From positions 3,596,001 to 3,660,000 of the forward strand of contig NZ_FNSY01000001.1 of assembly GCF_900105515.1 (NCBI RefSeq): a stretch of DNA of 64,000 nucleotides, read 5' to 3'. Under the pieces are notes generated by a model, which saw only the letters and a program-made list of their open reading frames with translations, made no database searches and was not told the origin of the DNA. This DNA is from Streptomyces sp. 2131.1. Lineage in GTDB: Bacteria; Actinomycetota; Actinomycetes; Streptomycetales; Streptomycetaceae. Shown here piece by piece: positions 40,972 to 50,998 of the stretch (position 1 is the first letter of the stretch; each line of letters starts with the position of its first letter). The position numbers and the translations under genes are program-made.

Positions 40972-42708
40972 TCACCGTCCGCCCTGGGCGACCCGCACCG
41001 CGAGTACCGCCACGTCGTCGCGGCGGGGGATCTCCGCGAGGCCTGCGGAGACGGCTTCCAGGAGGAGGGGCAGGGGCGCGTCGCAGTGGCGGGCCAGTAC
41101 CGAGGCCGTGTGCGCGGTGCCCGCGTCGATGTCCGCGTCGCGGCGTTCGACCAGGCCGTCGGTGTAAAGCAGGAGCACGCTGCCCGGCGGGAGTTCGCGG
41201 CTGTGGTCGTGGCGGGACGAGTCGTCCGACGTGCCGAGCAGGAGGAGGTCGTGGTCGGCCAGGGGTGAGACGCCCGACTCCGGGGCGTACAGGAGCGGCG
41301 GGGGGTGACCGGCGTTGGACCAGGTCAGGCGGTGGCGGCCCGCGTGGAGGTCGAGGCGGGCGTGGACCGCTGTGGCGCCGACGCCCAGCGGCAGGACGTC
41401 GATGGCCTTGTCGATGGCGTTGAGGGCGGCGGCGGGTGAGTGCGCCGGGTCGTCCAGGCTCGCCTGACGGAGCATGCTGCGGATCTGGCCCATCACGGTG
41501 GCGGCCCGGACGTCGTGGCCGATGACGTCACCGATCGAGATCATGAGGGCGGGCGGGGCGGCGGGCGGCGCCGTGGGCAGCGGATAGGCGTCGTACCAGT
41601 CGCCGCCCACCATGTCCTGGTCGGCGGCGGGCAGGTACAGGGCCGCCATCTCCAGCCCCGGCACGTCCGGCAGTTCGGTCAGCATCGCGGCCTGGAGCTG
41701 CTCGGCGGCACTGAGCCGGTTCGCCACGAAGCGGGTGCGCTCCACCGCCTGGCTCACGTACCCCGCCACCGTGGTGAGGACGGCCTCCTCGGTCGGCGCC
41801 ATGACGTGCGGGTGGGACCAGCACCACGTCAGCACGCCGTGGCCGTTCGGCAGCGGGACGCACAGGACGGACTGGAGGCCCAGCGAGTCGTACCCGGCGA
41901 CGGCCTCGGACCCGAAACCGGCCACGAGCGCCGCGCGGTCCGGTACGAAGACGGTGCGCTGTTCGCGCACGGCCAGGGCGCTGGGGAAGGCCGCGTCCCG
42001 GCCGAGACGGTCGATGGAGCTCTCCGCCGGGGACACGTCGTCCGGGTCGATGACCCGCCACAACCCCTGGCCGTCGGCCAGGAGCAGGCCCACGAAGGCG
42101 GGCTCCGCGGGGCCCTGGAACAGGCGGCGGAGGCGACGGGTGAGGTCCGTGAGGTCACGGGCATGGGCGAGTTCGACCGCGGCGCGCAGCAGGATGCCGG
42201 CATGGTCGCGGTCCCGCTGGAGCAGCTCCGATGCGATCCTCAGGCGCAGCTCCATCGAGCAGGCGGCGGTGAGGTCTTCGAGGTCGTGCAGCTCGTCCGC
42301 CGTCCACTCCCGGGGCCTGTGGTCGATGGCGCAGAGCGACCCGAGCACGCGTCCGTCGGCGTCGGTGAGCGGCATACCGGCGTACGCGATCACCTGGAGG
42401 TCGGGGATGGCGAAGCTGGTGCAGGTGCGGGGGTGCGCCCGGGTGTCGCTGAGGATGAGCGGCTTGCGGTCCGCGACGACGTGCTGGCAGAAGGAATGGC
42501 TCAGGGGAGTCTCGCGCCGGGCCGCCCACGGGCCGGAGAGCCCGATCATGCCGGGGAACACCTGCCGGTCGACCTCCAGCAGCGAGACCAGGGACACCGG
42601 GACGCGCAGGAGGCGCGAGACCAGCCTCGCGAACCGGTCCATGCCGGGATCGGCCGCTGCGGTCAGCCCCGCCAGCCGCAGTGCCTCGAGCCTCCCGGGG
42701 TCTCTCAC
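40972..42708 (-). CDS. GAF-domain PP2C (SpoIIE/RsbU-type) Ser/Thr phosphatase
   Basis: A 578-residue cytoplasmic phosphatase. Two GAF-like sensory domains occupy about residues 20-150 ('PLSHSFCQHVVADRKPLILS') and 165-330. The PP2C domain begins with 'VGGDWYDAYPL' (metal-binding Asp, near residue 370) and has 'ISIGDVIGHDVRAATVMGQI' and 'LLLYTDGLVERRDAD'. Proteins of this kind dephosphorylate anti-anti-sigma factors in partner-switching. The GAF ligand is unknown. The GTG start is not strongly supported by a ribosome binding site. Confidence 0.9.
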   Translation of the reverse strand: MRDPGRLEALRLAGLTAAADPGMDRFARLVSRLLRVPVSLVSLLEVDRQVFPGMIGLSGPWAARRETPLSHSFCQHVVADRKPLILSDTRAHPRTCTSFAIPDLQVIAYAGMPLTDADGRVLGSLCAIDHRPREWTADELHDLEDLTAACSMELRLRIASELLQRDRDHAGILLRAAVELAHARDLTDLTRRLRRLFQGPAEPAFVGLLLADGQGLWRVIDPDDVSPAESSIDRLGRDAAFPSALAVREQRTVFVPDRAALVAGFGSEAVAGYDSLGLQSVLCVPLPNGHGVLTWCWSHPHVMAPTEEAVLTTVAGYVSQAVERTRFVANRLSAAEQLQAAMLTELPDVPGLEMAALYLPAADQDMVGGDWYDAYPLPTAPPAAPPALMISIGDVIGHDVRAATVMGQIRSMLRQASLDDPAHSPAAALNAIDKAIDVLPLGVGATAVHARLDLHAGRHRLTWSNAGHPPPLLYAPESGVSPLADHDLLLLGTSDDSSRHDHSRELPPGSVLLLYTDGLVERRDADIDAGTAHTASVLARHCDAPLPLLLEAVSAGLAEIPRRDDVAVLAVRVAQGGR

Positions 42709-42813
42709 CCCACGGCCTCCGTCCGGGCGGGGAGGGAAAGCCCGATGCCCACAAAGCGCATTTTATGAATATAAGGGGGATGGTCCACGATGTCCTGGTC
42801 TGAAGTGGCTCCC

Positions 42814-43629
42814 CTACCCCCGGTGGGCCTCCGTGTCGCCGTTGACCGTGCGCAGGGTCAGGCGGTGCGTGCGGTCCGAGGGCTCGGCGGCCGGGACGTC
42901 CGTGGTCGAGCGGCCGTTGACCGTCCGCGCGTCCGTCGCGTACGCGGGCGCGTCCGCCGGGAGGGACACACGCGCGGAGCCGTTGCGGGTCACGCCGTCG
43001 ACCGTGTCCGGAGCGGTGGCGCACTGCACGTCGACGTCGCCGTTGACCGTCTCGGCGTCGATGCCGACGCCCCGGAGGCCGGTCGCGCGGACGGAGCCGT
43101 TCCGGGTGACCAGGTGCTGGCGGGCGCTCTTCGTCCCCGAGTCCTGCACGGTGACGTCACCGTTGACGGTGCTCAGGCTCAGCTCGCCGCGCACGTCGCT
43201 CACATCGATTCCGGCGTTGCGCGCCCGTACGGTGAGGGTGACGCCGGCGGGCACGCGTACGAGGGGCATGCCTCCGCAGTTCTCCTTGGCCCGGTCGTCG
43301 CCCTCGTCGCAGGGCAGGTCGAGGGTGTACGTGCCCCCGTCCCCGTCCCCGTGGGCCAGGACCGAGTCGTCCACCGTGACGTGGTCGCCGTCCGTCCCGA
43401 CGACCCGGACACCGCCCTGGGTGGTGATGACGAGGCGGGTGTCCCGCGCGAGGGAGGCCGTCCGGAATTCCGCTCCCCCTGCGTCGTGCGCCGTTTCGTC
43501 CGCGCCGCCGTGACCGCAGGCGGTCAGGACCAGCAGGGGCAGCAGTGCGCATCCGGACCGGACCGCGCGTCCGGCGTGCCGGGTCTCCCGCCGGTTGCGG
43601 CGGCTCGCTTCGCTCCGCGATGAGGTCAT
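42814..43629 (-). CDS. DUF4097-type beta-repeat lipoprotein
   Basis: About 271 residues. A signal peptide ends in lipobox 'LVLTAC'. The mature part is a beta-solenoid-like DUF4097 region with recurring 'TVNGDV' and 'TRNGS' turns ('LSTVNGDVTV', 'AETVNGDVDV', 'LRTVNGDTEA'). Function unknown; the family is often exported and associated with envelope stress. ATG at 43629 is preferred; a GTG at 43662 is possible, and neither has a convincing ribosome binding site. Confidence 0.78.
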   Translation of the reverse strand: MTSSRSEASRRNRRETRHAGRAVRSGCALLPLLVLTACGHGGADETAHDAGGAEFRTASLARDTRLVITTQGGVRVVGTDGDHVTVDDSVLAHGDGDGGTYTLDLPCDEGDDRAKENCGGMPLVRVPAGVTLTVRARNAGIDVSDVRGELSLSTVNGDVTVQDSGTKSARQHLVTRNGSVRATGLRGVGIDAETVNGDVDVQCATAPDTVDGVTRNGSARVSLPADAPAYATDARTVNGRSTTDVPAAEPSDRTHRLTLRTVNGDTEAHRG

Positions 43630-43681
43630 GGAGGGCGTGTGCCCCGGAGGGCGGGGGTTCACCGGGGAGACCCGTGCCGCG

Positions 43682-44089
43682 TCAGGCGGGAGGGGCGATC
43701 TCCGTGATCAGGTTCTCGACGAGGGTCCGGATCTCGTCGCGGATCGGGCGTACCGCTTCGACGCCCCGGCCCGCCGGGTCGTCCAGCTTCCAGTCCAGGT
43801 AGCGCTTGCCGGGGAAGACGGGGCAGGTGTCGCCGCAGCCCATGGTGACGCACACGTCCGACTCGCGGACCGCGTCCACCGTGAGGATCTTGGGCGTCTC
43901 GGCGGAGATGTCGATGCCCACCTCGGCCATGGCCGCGACCGCGGCCGGATTGACGGCGGCACCCGGGGCGGAACCGGCCGAGCGGACCTCTACGCGGTCG
44001 CCGGCCAGGTGGGCGAGCCAGGCGGCGGCCATCTGGGAGCGGCCGGCGTTGTGGACGCAGACGAACAGGACGGACGGCTTGTCGGCCAT
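43682..44089 (-). CDS. arsC: Arsenate reductase, low-molecular-weight phosphatase type
   Basis: A 135-residue ArsC of the tyrosine-phosphatase fold. The active-site P-loop is 'CVHNAGRS' (Cys near residue 11). Two further cysteines in 'MGCGDTCPVF' can form the disulfide relay, so a thioredoxin- or mycothiol-linked mechanism is possible. It reduces As(V) to As(III) for export by Acr3. Divergent from arsR with a shared operator. Confidence 0.92.
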   Translation of the reverse strand: MADKPSVLFVCVHNAGRSQMAAAWLAHLAGDRVEVRSAGSAPGAAVNPAAVAAMAEVGIDISAETPKILTVDAVRESDVCVTMGCGDTCPVFPGKRYLDWKLDDPAGRGVEAVRPIRDEIRTLVENLITEIAPPA

Positions 44090-44122
44090 GGTGGGCGGGC
44101 CCTCTTCTCGCTGGAGGCCATT

Positions 44123-44142
44123 ACATCAGCGCGCGCTGATGT
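44123..44142. promoter_or_regulatory. Perfect 20-bp palindrome, ArsR operator (first module)
   Basis: ACATCAGCGCGCGCTGATGT is an exact dyad between arsC and arsR. A related half-perfect copy, ATCAGCGCATGCTGA (44149-44163), overlaps the arsR start codon. Confidence 0.82.
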
Positions 44143-44156
44143 GACAGTATCAGCGC

Positions 44157-44465
44157 ATGCTGACTTCAGTCGATCCTGATGTGATCCGGGCGCTGAGCGA
44201 TCCGCTCCGGCTGCGGATCGTGAACCTGCTGGCGCGCGAGACGCTGTGCACGACCCATCTGGTCGAGGAGACCGGGGCCCGCCAGACCAACCTGTCGAAC
44301 CACATGAAGGTGCTGCGCGAGGCGGGGATCGTGGAGACCGAGCCGTGCGGCCGCTACACCTACTACAGGCTCAGGCCCGAGGTGCTGGCCGGGCTCTCCG
44401 AGCAGTTCGCCGCGCTGGCCGCCTCGGCGCGCGGGGTCGGCGAGAACAAGCGGGCGTGTCCGTGA
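44157..44465 (+). CDS. arsR: ArsR family metalloregulator (first module)
   Basis: A 102-residue winged-helix repressor, 'GARQTNLSNHMKVLREAGIV' being the recognition helix region. It lacks the CVC-type As(III) site; cysteines in 'ETLCTTHL' and 'EPCGRYTYY' may serve instead. Its ATG lies within the second operator copy. It is translated together with the Acr3 gene (GTGA overlap) and is divergent from arsC. Confidence 0.9.
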   Translation: MLTSVDPDVIRALSDPLRLRIVNLLARETLCTTHLVEETGARQTNLSNHMKVLREAGIVETEPCGRYTYYRLRPEVLAGLSEQFAALAASARGVGENKRACP

Positions 44466-45538
44466 CCGCCACGCACCCCTCGGTCGTCGGGAGGCTCTCC
44501 ACCCTCGACCGCTACCTCGCCGTGTGGATCCTGCTGGCCATGGGCGCCGGGCTGGGCCTCGGCCGACTGGTCCCGGGCATGGGCGACGCGCTCGCGAGGA
44601 TCGAGGTCGGCGGTGTCTCCCTGCCGATCGCGCTCGGCCTGCTGGTCATGATGTACCCGGTGCTGGCCAAGGTCCGGTACGACCGGCTCGACCGCGTCAC
44701 GGGCGACCGCAGGCTGATGGTGTCGTCGCTGGTCGTCAACTGGCTCGTCGGGCCCGCCGTGATGTTCGCGCTGGCGTGGATCTTCCTGCCGGACCTGCCC
44801 GAGTACCGCACCGGCCTGATCATCGTCGGGCTGGCCCGCTGCATCGCCATGGTCATCATCTGGAACGACCTCGCGTGCGGCGACCGCGAGGCCGCGGCCG
44901 TGCTGGTCGCGCTCAACTCGGTGTTCCAGGTGGTCGCGTTCGGGCTGCTGGGCTGGTTCTACCTCGATCTGCTGCCGAGGTGGCTGGAGCTCGGCGACGG
45001 TCAGGGCCTGGACGTGTCCGTGGGGCACATCGCGCTCAACGTCGTCGTCTTCCTGGGCATCCCGCTGCTGGCCGGCTTCCTGACCCGCCGTGTCGGTGAA
45101 CGCAGGCTGGGACGCGCCGATTACGAGGAGACGTTCCTGCCGCGCATCGGCCCCTGGGCGCTGTACGGGCTGCTGTTCACGATCGTCGTGCTGTTCGCCC
45201 TCCAGGGGCGGGCGATCACCTCGCAACCGCTGGACGTCGTCCGGATCGCGCTGCCGCTGCTCGTGTACTTCGCGCTGATGTTCTTCGGCACCTTCCTGCT
45301 CGGCAAGGGCCTCGGGCTCGCGTACGACCGGACCGCGACCCTGGCGTTCACGGCGGCCGGGAACAACTTCGAGCTGGCCATCGCGGTCGCCGTCGCCACC
45401 TTCGGCGTCACCTCCGGGCAGGCGCTGTCCGGGGTCGTCGGCCCGCTCATCGAGGTCCCGGTACTGATCGGCCTCGTGCGCGTCGCGCTCGCCTGGCGGC
45501 GGAGGTTCACGGCCGACGCGTTGGCGACGGCCCCCTGA
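44462..45538 (+). CDS. acr3: Acr3-type arsenite efflux permease
   Basis: A 358-residue membrane protein with about ten helices. The conserved Acr3 cysteine is in 'VGLARCIAMVIIWNDLACGD' (near residue 125), and 'FTAAGNNFELAIAVAVATFG' is a family signature. It exports As(III) driven by proton motive force. GTG at 44462 overlaps the arsR stop; an in-frame GTG at 44456 is equally possible. It converges on the arsN-type gene. Confidence 0.93.
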   Translation: MTATHPSVVGRLSTLDRYLAVWILLAMGAGLGLGRLVPGMGDALARIEVGGVSLPIALGLLVMMYPVLAKVRYDRLDRVTGDRRLMVSSLVVNWLVGPAVMFALAWIFLPDLPEYRTGLIIVGLARCIAMVIIWNDLACGDREAAAVLVALNSVFQVVAFGLLGWFYLDLLPRWLELGDGQGLDVSVGHIALNVVVFLGIPLLAGFLTRRVGERRLGRADYEETFLPRIGPWALYGLLFTIVVLFALQGRAITSQPLDVVRIALPLLVYFALMFFGTFLLGKGLGLAYDRTATLAFTAAGNNFELAIAVAVATFGVTSGQALSGVVGPLIEVPVLIGLVRVALAWRRRFTADALATAP

Positions 45539-45566
45539 CCCCGGATGGGCGGCCGCCCGCGGGTCA
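45536..45566. terminator. Stem-loop between acr3 and acetyltransferase genes
   Basis: TGACCC/GGGTCA outer arms enclose a perfect inner palindrome GGGCGGCCGCCC (45547-45558) in the 25-bp gap between convergent genes. Confidence 0.55.
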
Positions 45567-46058
45567 GGTGATCGCGGGGCTGCGGCGCTCCACGAGGACG
45601 ACGTCGCGCCAGACGCCGTGGTGGCGGCCGATTCGCTCCCGGGTGCCGATGACGCGGAAGCCGGCGCGCCGGTGCACGGCGAGGCTGGCGGTGTTCTCCG
45701 GGAAGATTCCGGACTGGACCGTCCAGATCCCGGCCCGGTCCGTGGAGTCGGTCAGCGCCCGGAGCAGCGCGGAGGCGACCCCGCGGCCCCGGGCGTCCGG
45801 GTGGACGTAGACGGAGTGCTCGACCACACCCGCGTACGCGCAGCGGTCGGAGACCCGGCTCGCCGCGACCCAGCCCAGCACCGTGCCCGCCCCGTCCAGG
45901 GCGGCGAAGCGGTGGCCGGGGAGTTTCGCGGTGTCGAACGCCGCCCAGGACGGGGCCTCGGTCTCGAAGGTGGCGTTGCCCTCGTCGATCCCCGCCCGGT
46001 AGATCGCGAGCACCTGCTCCGCGTACTGCGCCGTCAGGGGCTCGATCACCGGGCTCAA
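45564..46058 (-). CDS. GNAT acetyltransferase, ArsN1-like
   Basis: A 164-residue N-acetyltransferase. Acetyl-CoA loop 'DARGRGVASALLRAL' near residue 94, and the C-terminal 'GIFPENTASLAVHRRAGF' and 'ERIGRHHGVWRDVVLVERRS' resemble ArsN1 and phosphinothricin acetyltransferases. ArsN1 enzymes acetylate arsinothricin and related phosphinates. Location directly behind arsR supports this. Start uncertain: TTG at 46058 is well spaced from GGAAGG and overlaps the arsR stop; GTG at 46049 is the alternative. Confidence 0.8.
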   Translation of the reverse strand: MSPVIEPLTAQYAEQVLAIYRAGIDEGNATFETEAPSWAAFDTAKLPGHRFAALDGAGTVLGWVAASRVSDRCAYAGVVEHSVYVHPDARGRGVASALLRALTDSTDRAGIWTVQSGIFPENTASLAVHRRAGFRVIGTRERIGRHHGVWRDVVLVERRSPAIT

Positions 46059-46435
46059 CGGCTTCCTTCCGGGGCGGAGGGCCCCAGCAGGCGGCCCATG
46101 CCGGCCAGCACGGACGGCTCGACGCGGTAGTAGACCCAGGTGCCGCGCCGCTCGGAGGTGAGGAGCCCGGCCTCCTTCAGCTTCTTCAGGTGGTGCGAGA
46201 CGGTCGGCTGCGAGACGCCGACATCCGAGATGTCGCACACGCACGCCTCGCCGCCCTCGTGCGAGGCCACGGCGGAGAACAGCCGGAGGCGGACCGGGTC
46301 GCCCAGCGCCTTGAACATCCGCGCCGCGGTCTCCGCCTCCTCGGCGGTCATCGGACGCTCGGTCAGCGGCGGGCAGCACGGCACCACGCCTCGGCCGTCG
46401 GCTTCCAGTAGCGGCAGCGCGTTCGTGTTCGACAT
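46055..46435 (-). CDS. arsR: ArsR family metalloregulator with CVC motif (second module)
   Basis: A 126-residue repressor. 'EACVCDISDVGVSQPTVSHH' carries the Cys-x-Cys As(III) site in front of the recognition helix (near residue 65). A 'PCCPP' pair near residue 20 may add ligands. It is divergent from the flavin monooxygenase gene across a 130-bp gap with a clear dyad. ATG at 46435 is used; an upstream start would add six residues. Confidence 0.92.
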   Translation of the reverse strand: MSNTNALPLLEADGRGVVPCCPPLTERPMTAEEAETAARMFKALGDPVRLRLFSAVASHEGGEACVCDISDVGVSQPTVSHHLKKLKEAGLLTSERRGTWVYYRVEPSVLAGMGRLLGPSAPEGSR

Positions 46436-46454
46436 GTGTCTATGTTGACACACT

Positions 46455-46478
46455 TCGAATCAGAGAGGGCTGATTCGA
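46455..46478. promoter_or_regulatory. ArsR operator (second module)
   Basis: TCGAATCAG and CTGATTCGA form a perfect 9-bp-arm dyad with a 6-nt spacer AGAGGG. An 11-bp direct repeat TCTATGTTGAC (46439-46449 and 46485-46495) flanks it; TTGACA at 46445-46450 may be a -35 element. Confidence 0.75.
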
Positions 46479-46565
46479 TGGAGGTCTATGTTGACGGTTA
46501 TCGATGCAAGTGCCACTCTGGTCCGTGTAGCCATCGACAGACGTCGAAACACGCAAGGAGTCGCC

Positions 46566-47936
46566 ATGCACGCGCCCGCCGAGTTGCCCGTCGTCGTCAT
46601 CGGGGCCGGTCCCACCGGCCTCGCCGCCGCCGCCCACCTGGCCGGCCGGGGCATCGAGCCCCTGGTTCTGGAAGCCGGGCCCCGGGCCGGTGCCGCCGTG
46701 CGCGCGTGGTCGCACGTGCGGCTGTTCTCCACCTGGGCGGAGGTCGTCGACCCGGCCGCCGAGAAGCTGCTCGCGCCCACCGGCTGGACCCGCCCCGACC
46801 CCGCCTCCTACCCCTCCGGCGGCGACTGGGCCGACCGCTATCTGGAGCCGCTCGCCGAAGTTCTCGGCGACCGCGTCCGCCTGGGAGCCACGGTCACCGG
46901 GGTCTCGCGCGCCGGCCGGGACCGCGTCGTCGACGCCGACCGCGAACGGCAGCCGTTCGTCGTCCGGTTCGTCCACGCCGACGGCCGTGAGGAGCAGCTG
47001 CTCGCCCGGGCCGTCATCGACGCTTCCGGCACCTGGGCCACGCCGTCCCCGGCCGGCGGCAGCGGCCTCCCCGCCCTCGGGGAACGGGCGGCGGCCGACC
47101 GGATCGGCTACCGGGTCCCGGACCTGAAGGACCCCGCGGTCCGCGCCCGGTACGCGGGCAGGCGCACCGCAGTCATCGGTTCCGGGGCCTCCGCCTTCAC
47201 CGCCCTCGCGTACCTCGCGGACCTGGCGAAGTCCGATGACGGTGCGGGGACGCACGCCACGTGGATCCTGCGGCGCGGGCTCTCCGGCTCCACCTTCGGC
47301 GGCGGCGCCGCGGACCAGCTGCCCGCACGCGGTGCCCTGGGCCTCGCGGCGAAGGCCGCCGTGGAGGAGGGGTACGCGGACGCGGTCACCGGTTTCCGCA
47401 CCGAGGCCGTCGAGCGGGACGCCGAGGGCCGCGTGGTCCTGGCCGGTGAGGACGGGCGCCGCCTGGACGCCGTGGACGAGGTGATCGTGCTGACCGGGCT
47501 CCGCCCGGACCTGTCCTTCCTGGGCGAACTCCGCCTGGGCCTGGACGAACGCCTCCAGGCGCCCACCGCCCTCGCCCCGCTCATCGACCCGAACCAGCAC
47601 TCCTGCGGGACGGTCTACCCCCACGGCCACCGCGAGCTCTCGCATCCCGAGCCGGGCGTCTACCTGGTCGGCATGAAGTCCTACGGCCGGGCGCCGACCT
47701 TCCTCGCGATGACCGGCTACGAGCAGGTCCGCTCGGTCGCCGCAGCCCTGGCGGGTGACACGGAGTCCGCCGACCGCGTCGAGCTCACGCTGCCGGAGAC
47801 CGGTGTGTGCGGCGGCGCGGGACTGTTCGACGCCCCGGCCGGGAACGAGGCGGACGGCGGCGGCTGCTGCGCGCCCGCCCCGCAGCTCGTCCGGCTCGGG
47901 GCGCCCGCTCAGGCGGAGGGCTGCTGCGGCTCGTGA
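46566..47936 (+). CDS. FAD-dependent monooxygenase, ArsO-like
   Basis: A 456-residue flavoprotein. FAD-binding 'VVVIGAGPTGLAAAAHLAGR' near residue 8 and a second dinucleotide motif 'RTAVIGSGASAFTALAYLAD' near residue 200. The C-terminus is Cys-rich ('GGGCCAP', 'EGCCGS'), a possible arsenical or thiol-exchange site. ArsO-type enzymes occur in arsenic operons, with the reaction not settled. ATG at 46566 has AAGGAG. Divergence from arsR and the shared operator indicate As(III) induction. Confidence 0.82.
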   Translation: MHAPAELPVVVIGAGPTGLAAAAHLAGRGIEPLVLEAGPRAGAAVRAWSHVRLFSTWAEVVDPAAEKLLAPTGWTRPDPASYPSGGDWADRYLEPLAEVLGDRVRLGATVTGVSRAGRDRVVDADRERQPFVVRFVHADGREEQLLARAVIDASGTWATPSPAGGSGLPALGERAAADRIGYRVPDLKDPAVRARYAGRRTAVIGSGASAFTALAYLADLAKSDDGAGTHATWILRRGLSGSTFGGGAADQLPARGALGLAAKAAVEEGYADAVTGFRTEAVERDAEGRVVLAGEDGRRLDAVDEVIVLTGLRPDLSFLGELRLGLDERLQAPTALAPLIDPNQHSCGTVYPHGHRELSHPEPGVYLVGMKSYGRAPTFLAMTGYEQVRSVAAALAGDTESADRVELTLPETGVCGGAGLFDAPAGNEADGGGCCAPAPQLVRLGAPAQAEGCCGS

Positions 47937-48011
47937 CGGGACCCGTACGGCAGGATCCAGCGGCGTCGGTCCAGCGGGCGCGCGAGGAGCCCGAGGTCCG
48001 AACCGCCGCGG

Positions 48012-48110
48012 TCAGCGGCCGTTCCCGCGGCCCCCCGTGAACGCCGAGACGATCCAGACCACCAGCAGGGCCAGAAAGACGACGACGATGATCGTGGGAA
48101 GCGCTGACAT
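48012..48110 (-). CDS. 32-residue single-span membrane peptide
   Basis: A short gene with ATG at 48110, an AGGGGG ribosome binding site about eight bases upstream, and a TGA at 48012. The product starts 'MSALPTIIVVVFLALLVVWI' and ends in a short Gly/Arg-rich tail. It is one hydrophobic helix with a positive C-terminus. I do not recognise the family. It stands alone between arsO and enolase genes. Confidence 0.6.
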   Translation of the reverse strand: MSALPTIIVVVFLALLVVWIVSAFTGGRGNGR

Positions 48111-48235
48111 CCTGGTCCCCCTCGGGGTCGGGTGGCCGTAACTCCCATGGCGCACGGGGCTCATGGGGCTCACGGGGCCGGGGCCGACCGGATGTTACGC
48201 GCCTGCGGCGAGGGCCGCCAGGGTTCCGGCAGGCC

Positions 48236-49662
<1,427 letters not shown>

Positions 49663-49700
49663 TCCATCGGCCTGATTCCGCCCCCGCGCTAAAGTGCGGT

Positions 49701-50123
49701 ATGCCCCTCCCGGAATCCGCCTCCATCGCCGCCGAGCTGCGCACAGCGATGGGCAAGCTCACCCGCCGTGTGAAGCTTGAGGACCAGATGCCGCTAGGCC
49801 AGGTGGCCGTCCTCGGCGAGCTGGACCGCAACGGCGCCCTGACGACCAGCGAGCTCGCCGCCAACCAGCGGGTGCGGCCGCAGTCCATGGCGCGGGCCGT
49901 CGGACTGCTCATGGACCAGGGGCTGATCACGCGCCGCGCCCATCCCACCGACGGCCGCAAGAGCCTCGTCGAGCTGTCGGGCGCCGGGCGCACGCTCCTG
50001 GAGGAGGAGCGGGACCGCCGCGCCGACTGGCTCGCCCGCGCGATCGACGCGGAACTGAGCGAGGAGGAGCGGGAGTTGCTGGCACGCGCGATCGGGCTCG
50101 TCGGACGGCTGGCGGCGCACTGA
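49701..50123 (+). CDS. MarR family transcriptional regulator
   Basis: A 140-residue winged-helix regulator. 'LTTSELAANQRVRPQSMARA' is the recognition helix region, followed by the wing 'AHPTDGRKSLVELSGAGR'. It is divergent from the enolase gene and likely binds the 13-bp repeats in between, making it a candidate regulator of that enolase. A hairpin separates it from the convergent DUF1062 gene. Confidence 0.9.
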   Translation: MPLPESASIAAELRTAMGKLTRRVKLEDQMPLGQVAVLGELDRNGALTTSELAANQRVRPQSMARAVGLLMDQGLITRRAHPTDGRKSLVELSGAGRTLLEEERDRRADWLARAIDAELSEEERELLARAIGLVGRLAAH

Positions 50124-50139
50124 CGGTGGTACGGGTGGT

Positions 50140-50172
50140 GCGGGGGCCGGTCCGCCGGGGGCCGGCCCCCGC
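50140..50172. terminator. Hairpin between marR and DUF1062 genes
   Basis: GCGGGGGCCGG and CCGGCCCCCGC form an 11-bp stem with an 11-nt loop in the gap between convergent genes. Confidence 0.75.
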
Positions 50173-50176
50173 CGCC

Positions 50177-50725
50177 TCACCGCTTCAGCAGGAAGCCGAA
50201 GGCGCCGGACGTCCGGCCGGTCAGGCGCGTAGCCGAGACGAGCTTCCCCTCGGCCAGCAGGCGTTCCGCCTCGGCCCGTGAGAGGCCGAAGCCGTCCGCG
50301 ACCAGGCGCAGCGGACGGACCGGTATCCGGGCCCCGAAGCGGACCGACACGTCGATCGCCTCGTGGTCCGGGAGGGCGTCGCCCCCGGTGTCCAGGCGCC
50401 ACGCGCCCGTCCAGTCGAGGGCCACATGGTTGCGGCGCCGGATCACGCCGTCCTGGAGGAGTTCGCCCGCCAGGGCCGGGTCGTTGGCGTGCATCCGGTC
50501 CAGCAGCTCAGGGCGTACGGAGCGGACGTGCGCCCGCTCCAGGACCGTGAGCTTCGTGGTGTCCCCGCACCCCGTGCAGAGCGCGAGGAGCCAGGCGTCG
50601 AGCAGCTTGTGGTTCGCGTTGACACGGAACTTGCCGTGCGGGCGGAAGCTGCCGGACGCGCACGCGTGGCAGCGGCGCAGGACGAGGGGCAGGCGTGTGG
50701 GCACGACGGCCCAATGGGTGAGCAC
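50177..50725 (-). CDS. DUF1062 protein
   Basis: A 182-residue protein with an N-terminal zinc-ribbon-like set of cysteines ('RRCHACASG' near residue 18 and 'CTGCGDTTKLTV' near 50) and a C-terminal S4-like segment ('LRLVADGFGLSRAEAERLLA'). It matches my memory of DUF1062, whose function is unknown; RNA binding is a guess from the S4-like part. GTG start. Confidence 0.78.
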   Translation of the reverse strand: MLTHWAVVPTRLPLVLRRCHACASGSFRPHGKFRVNANHKLLDAWLLALCTGCGDTTKLTVLERAHVRSVRPELLDRMHANDPALAGELLQDGVIRRRNHVALDWTGAWRLDTGGDALPDHEAIDVSVRFGARIPVRPLRLVADGFGLSRAEAERLLAEGKLVSATRLTGRTSGAFGFLLKR

Positions 50726-50948
50726 AGGAGTACACCGGTTTCAGTGTGAGAAATCCGCAGCAGGAAGCAGCGCGGCGCACAACGGGCGCGACGCGCGACA
50801 GATCAGCAGTGGGGAGGTCTCACGCGATGTACAACGGAACGCCCTTCCGGCGGACGGCAGATGCGGGGCCGCGCCGCGAACGGCGGGGCCCGGCTGGACG
50901 GTAGCGGCGCCGGCCGGTGGGCCGCCACCGGATTTCGGCCGGACACGC

Positions 50949-50984
50949 GAAGGGCCCCGCACGGGTTGGTGTGCGGGGCCCTTC
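50949..50984 (-). terminator. Terminator of the carboxypeptidase gene
   Basis: GAAGGGCCCCGCAC and its exact complement form a 14-bp stem with the 8-nt loop GGGTTGGT, 15 bp beyond the carboxypeptidase stop on the minus strand. Confidence 0.85.
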
Positions 50985-50998
50985 CTCGTACAAGAGGG

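Noticed and set aside
44113..44165. Possible CRISPR-like or transposon end because of repeated ATCAGCGC
   Set aside because: There are only two related dyads, located between divergent arsC and arsR, which fits an ArsR operator and not an array or a mobile element end.
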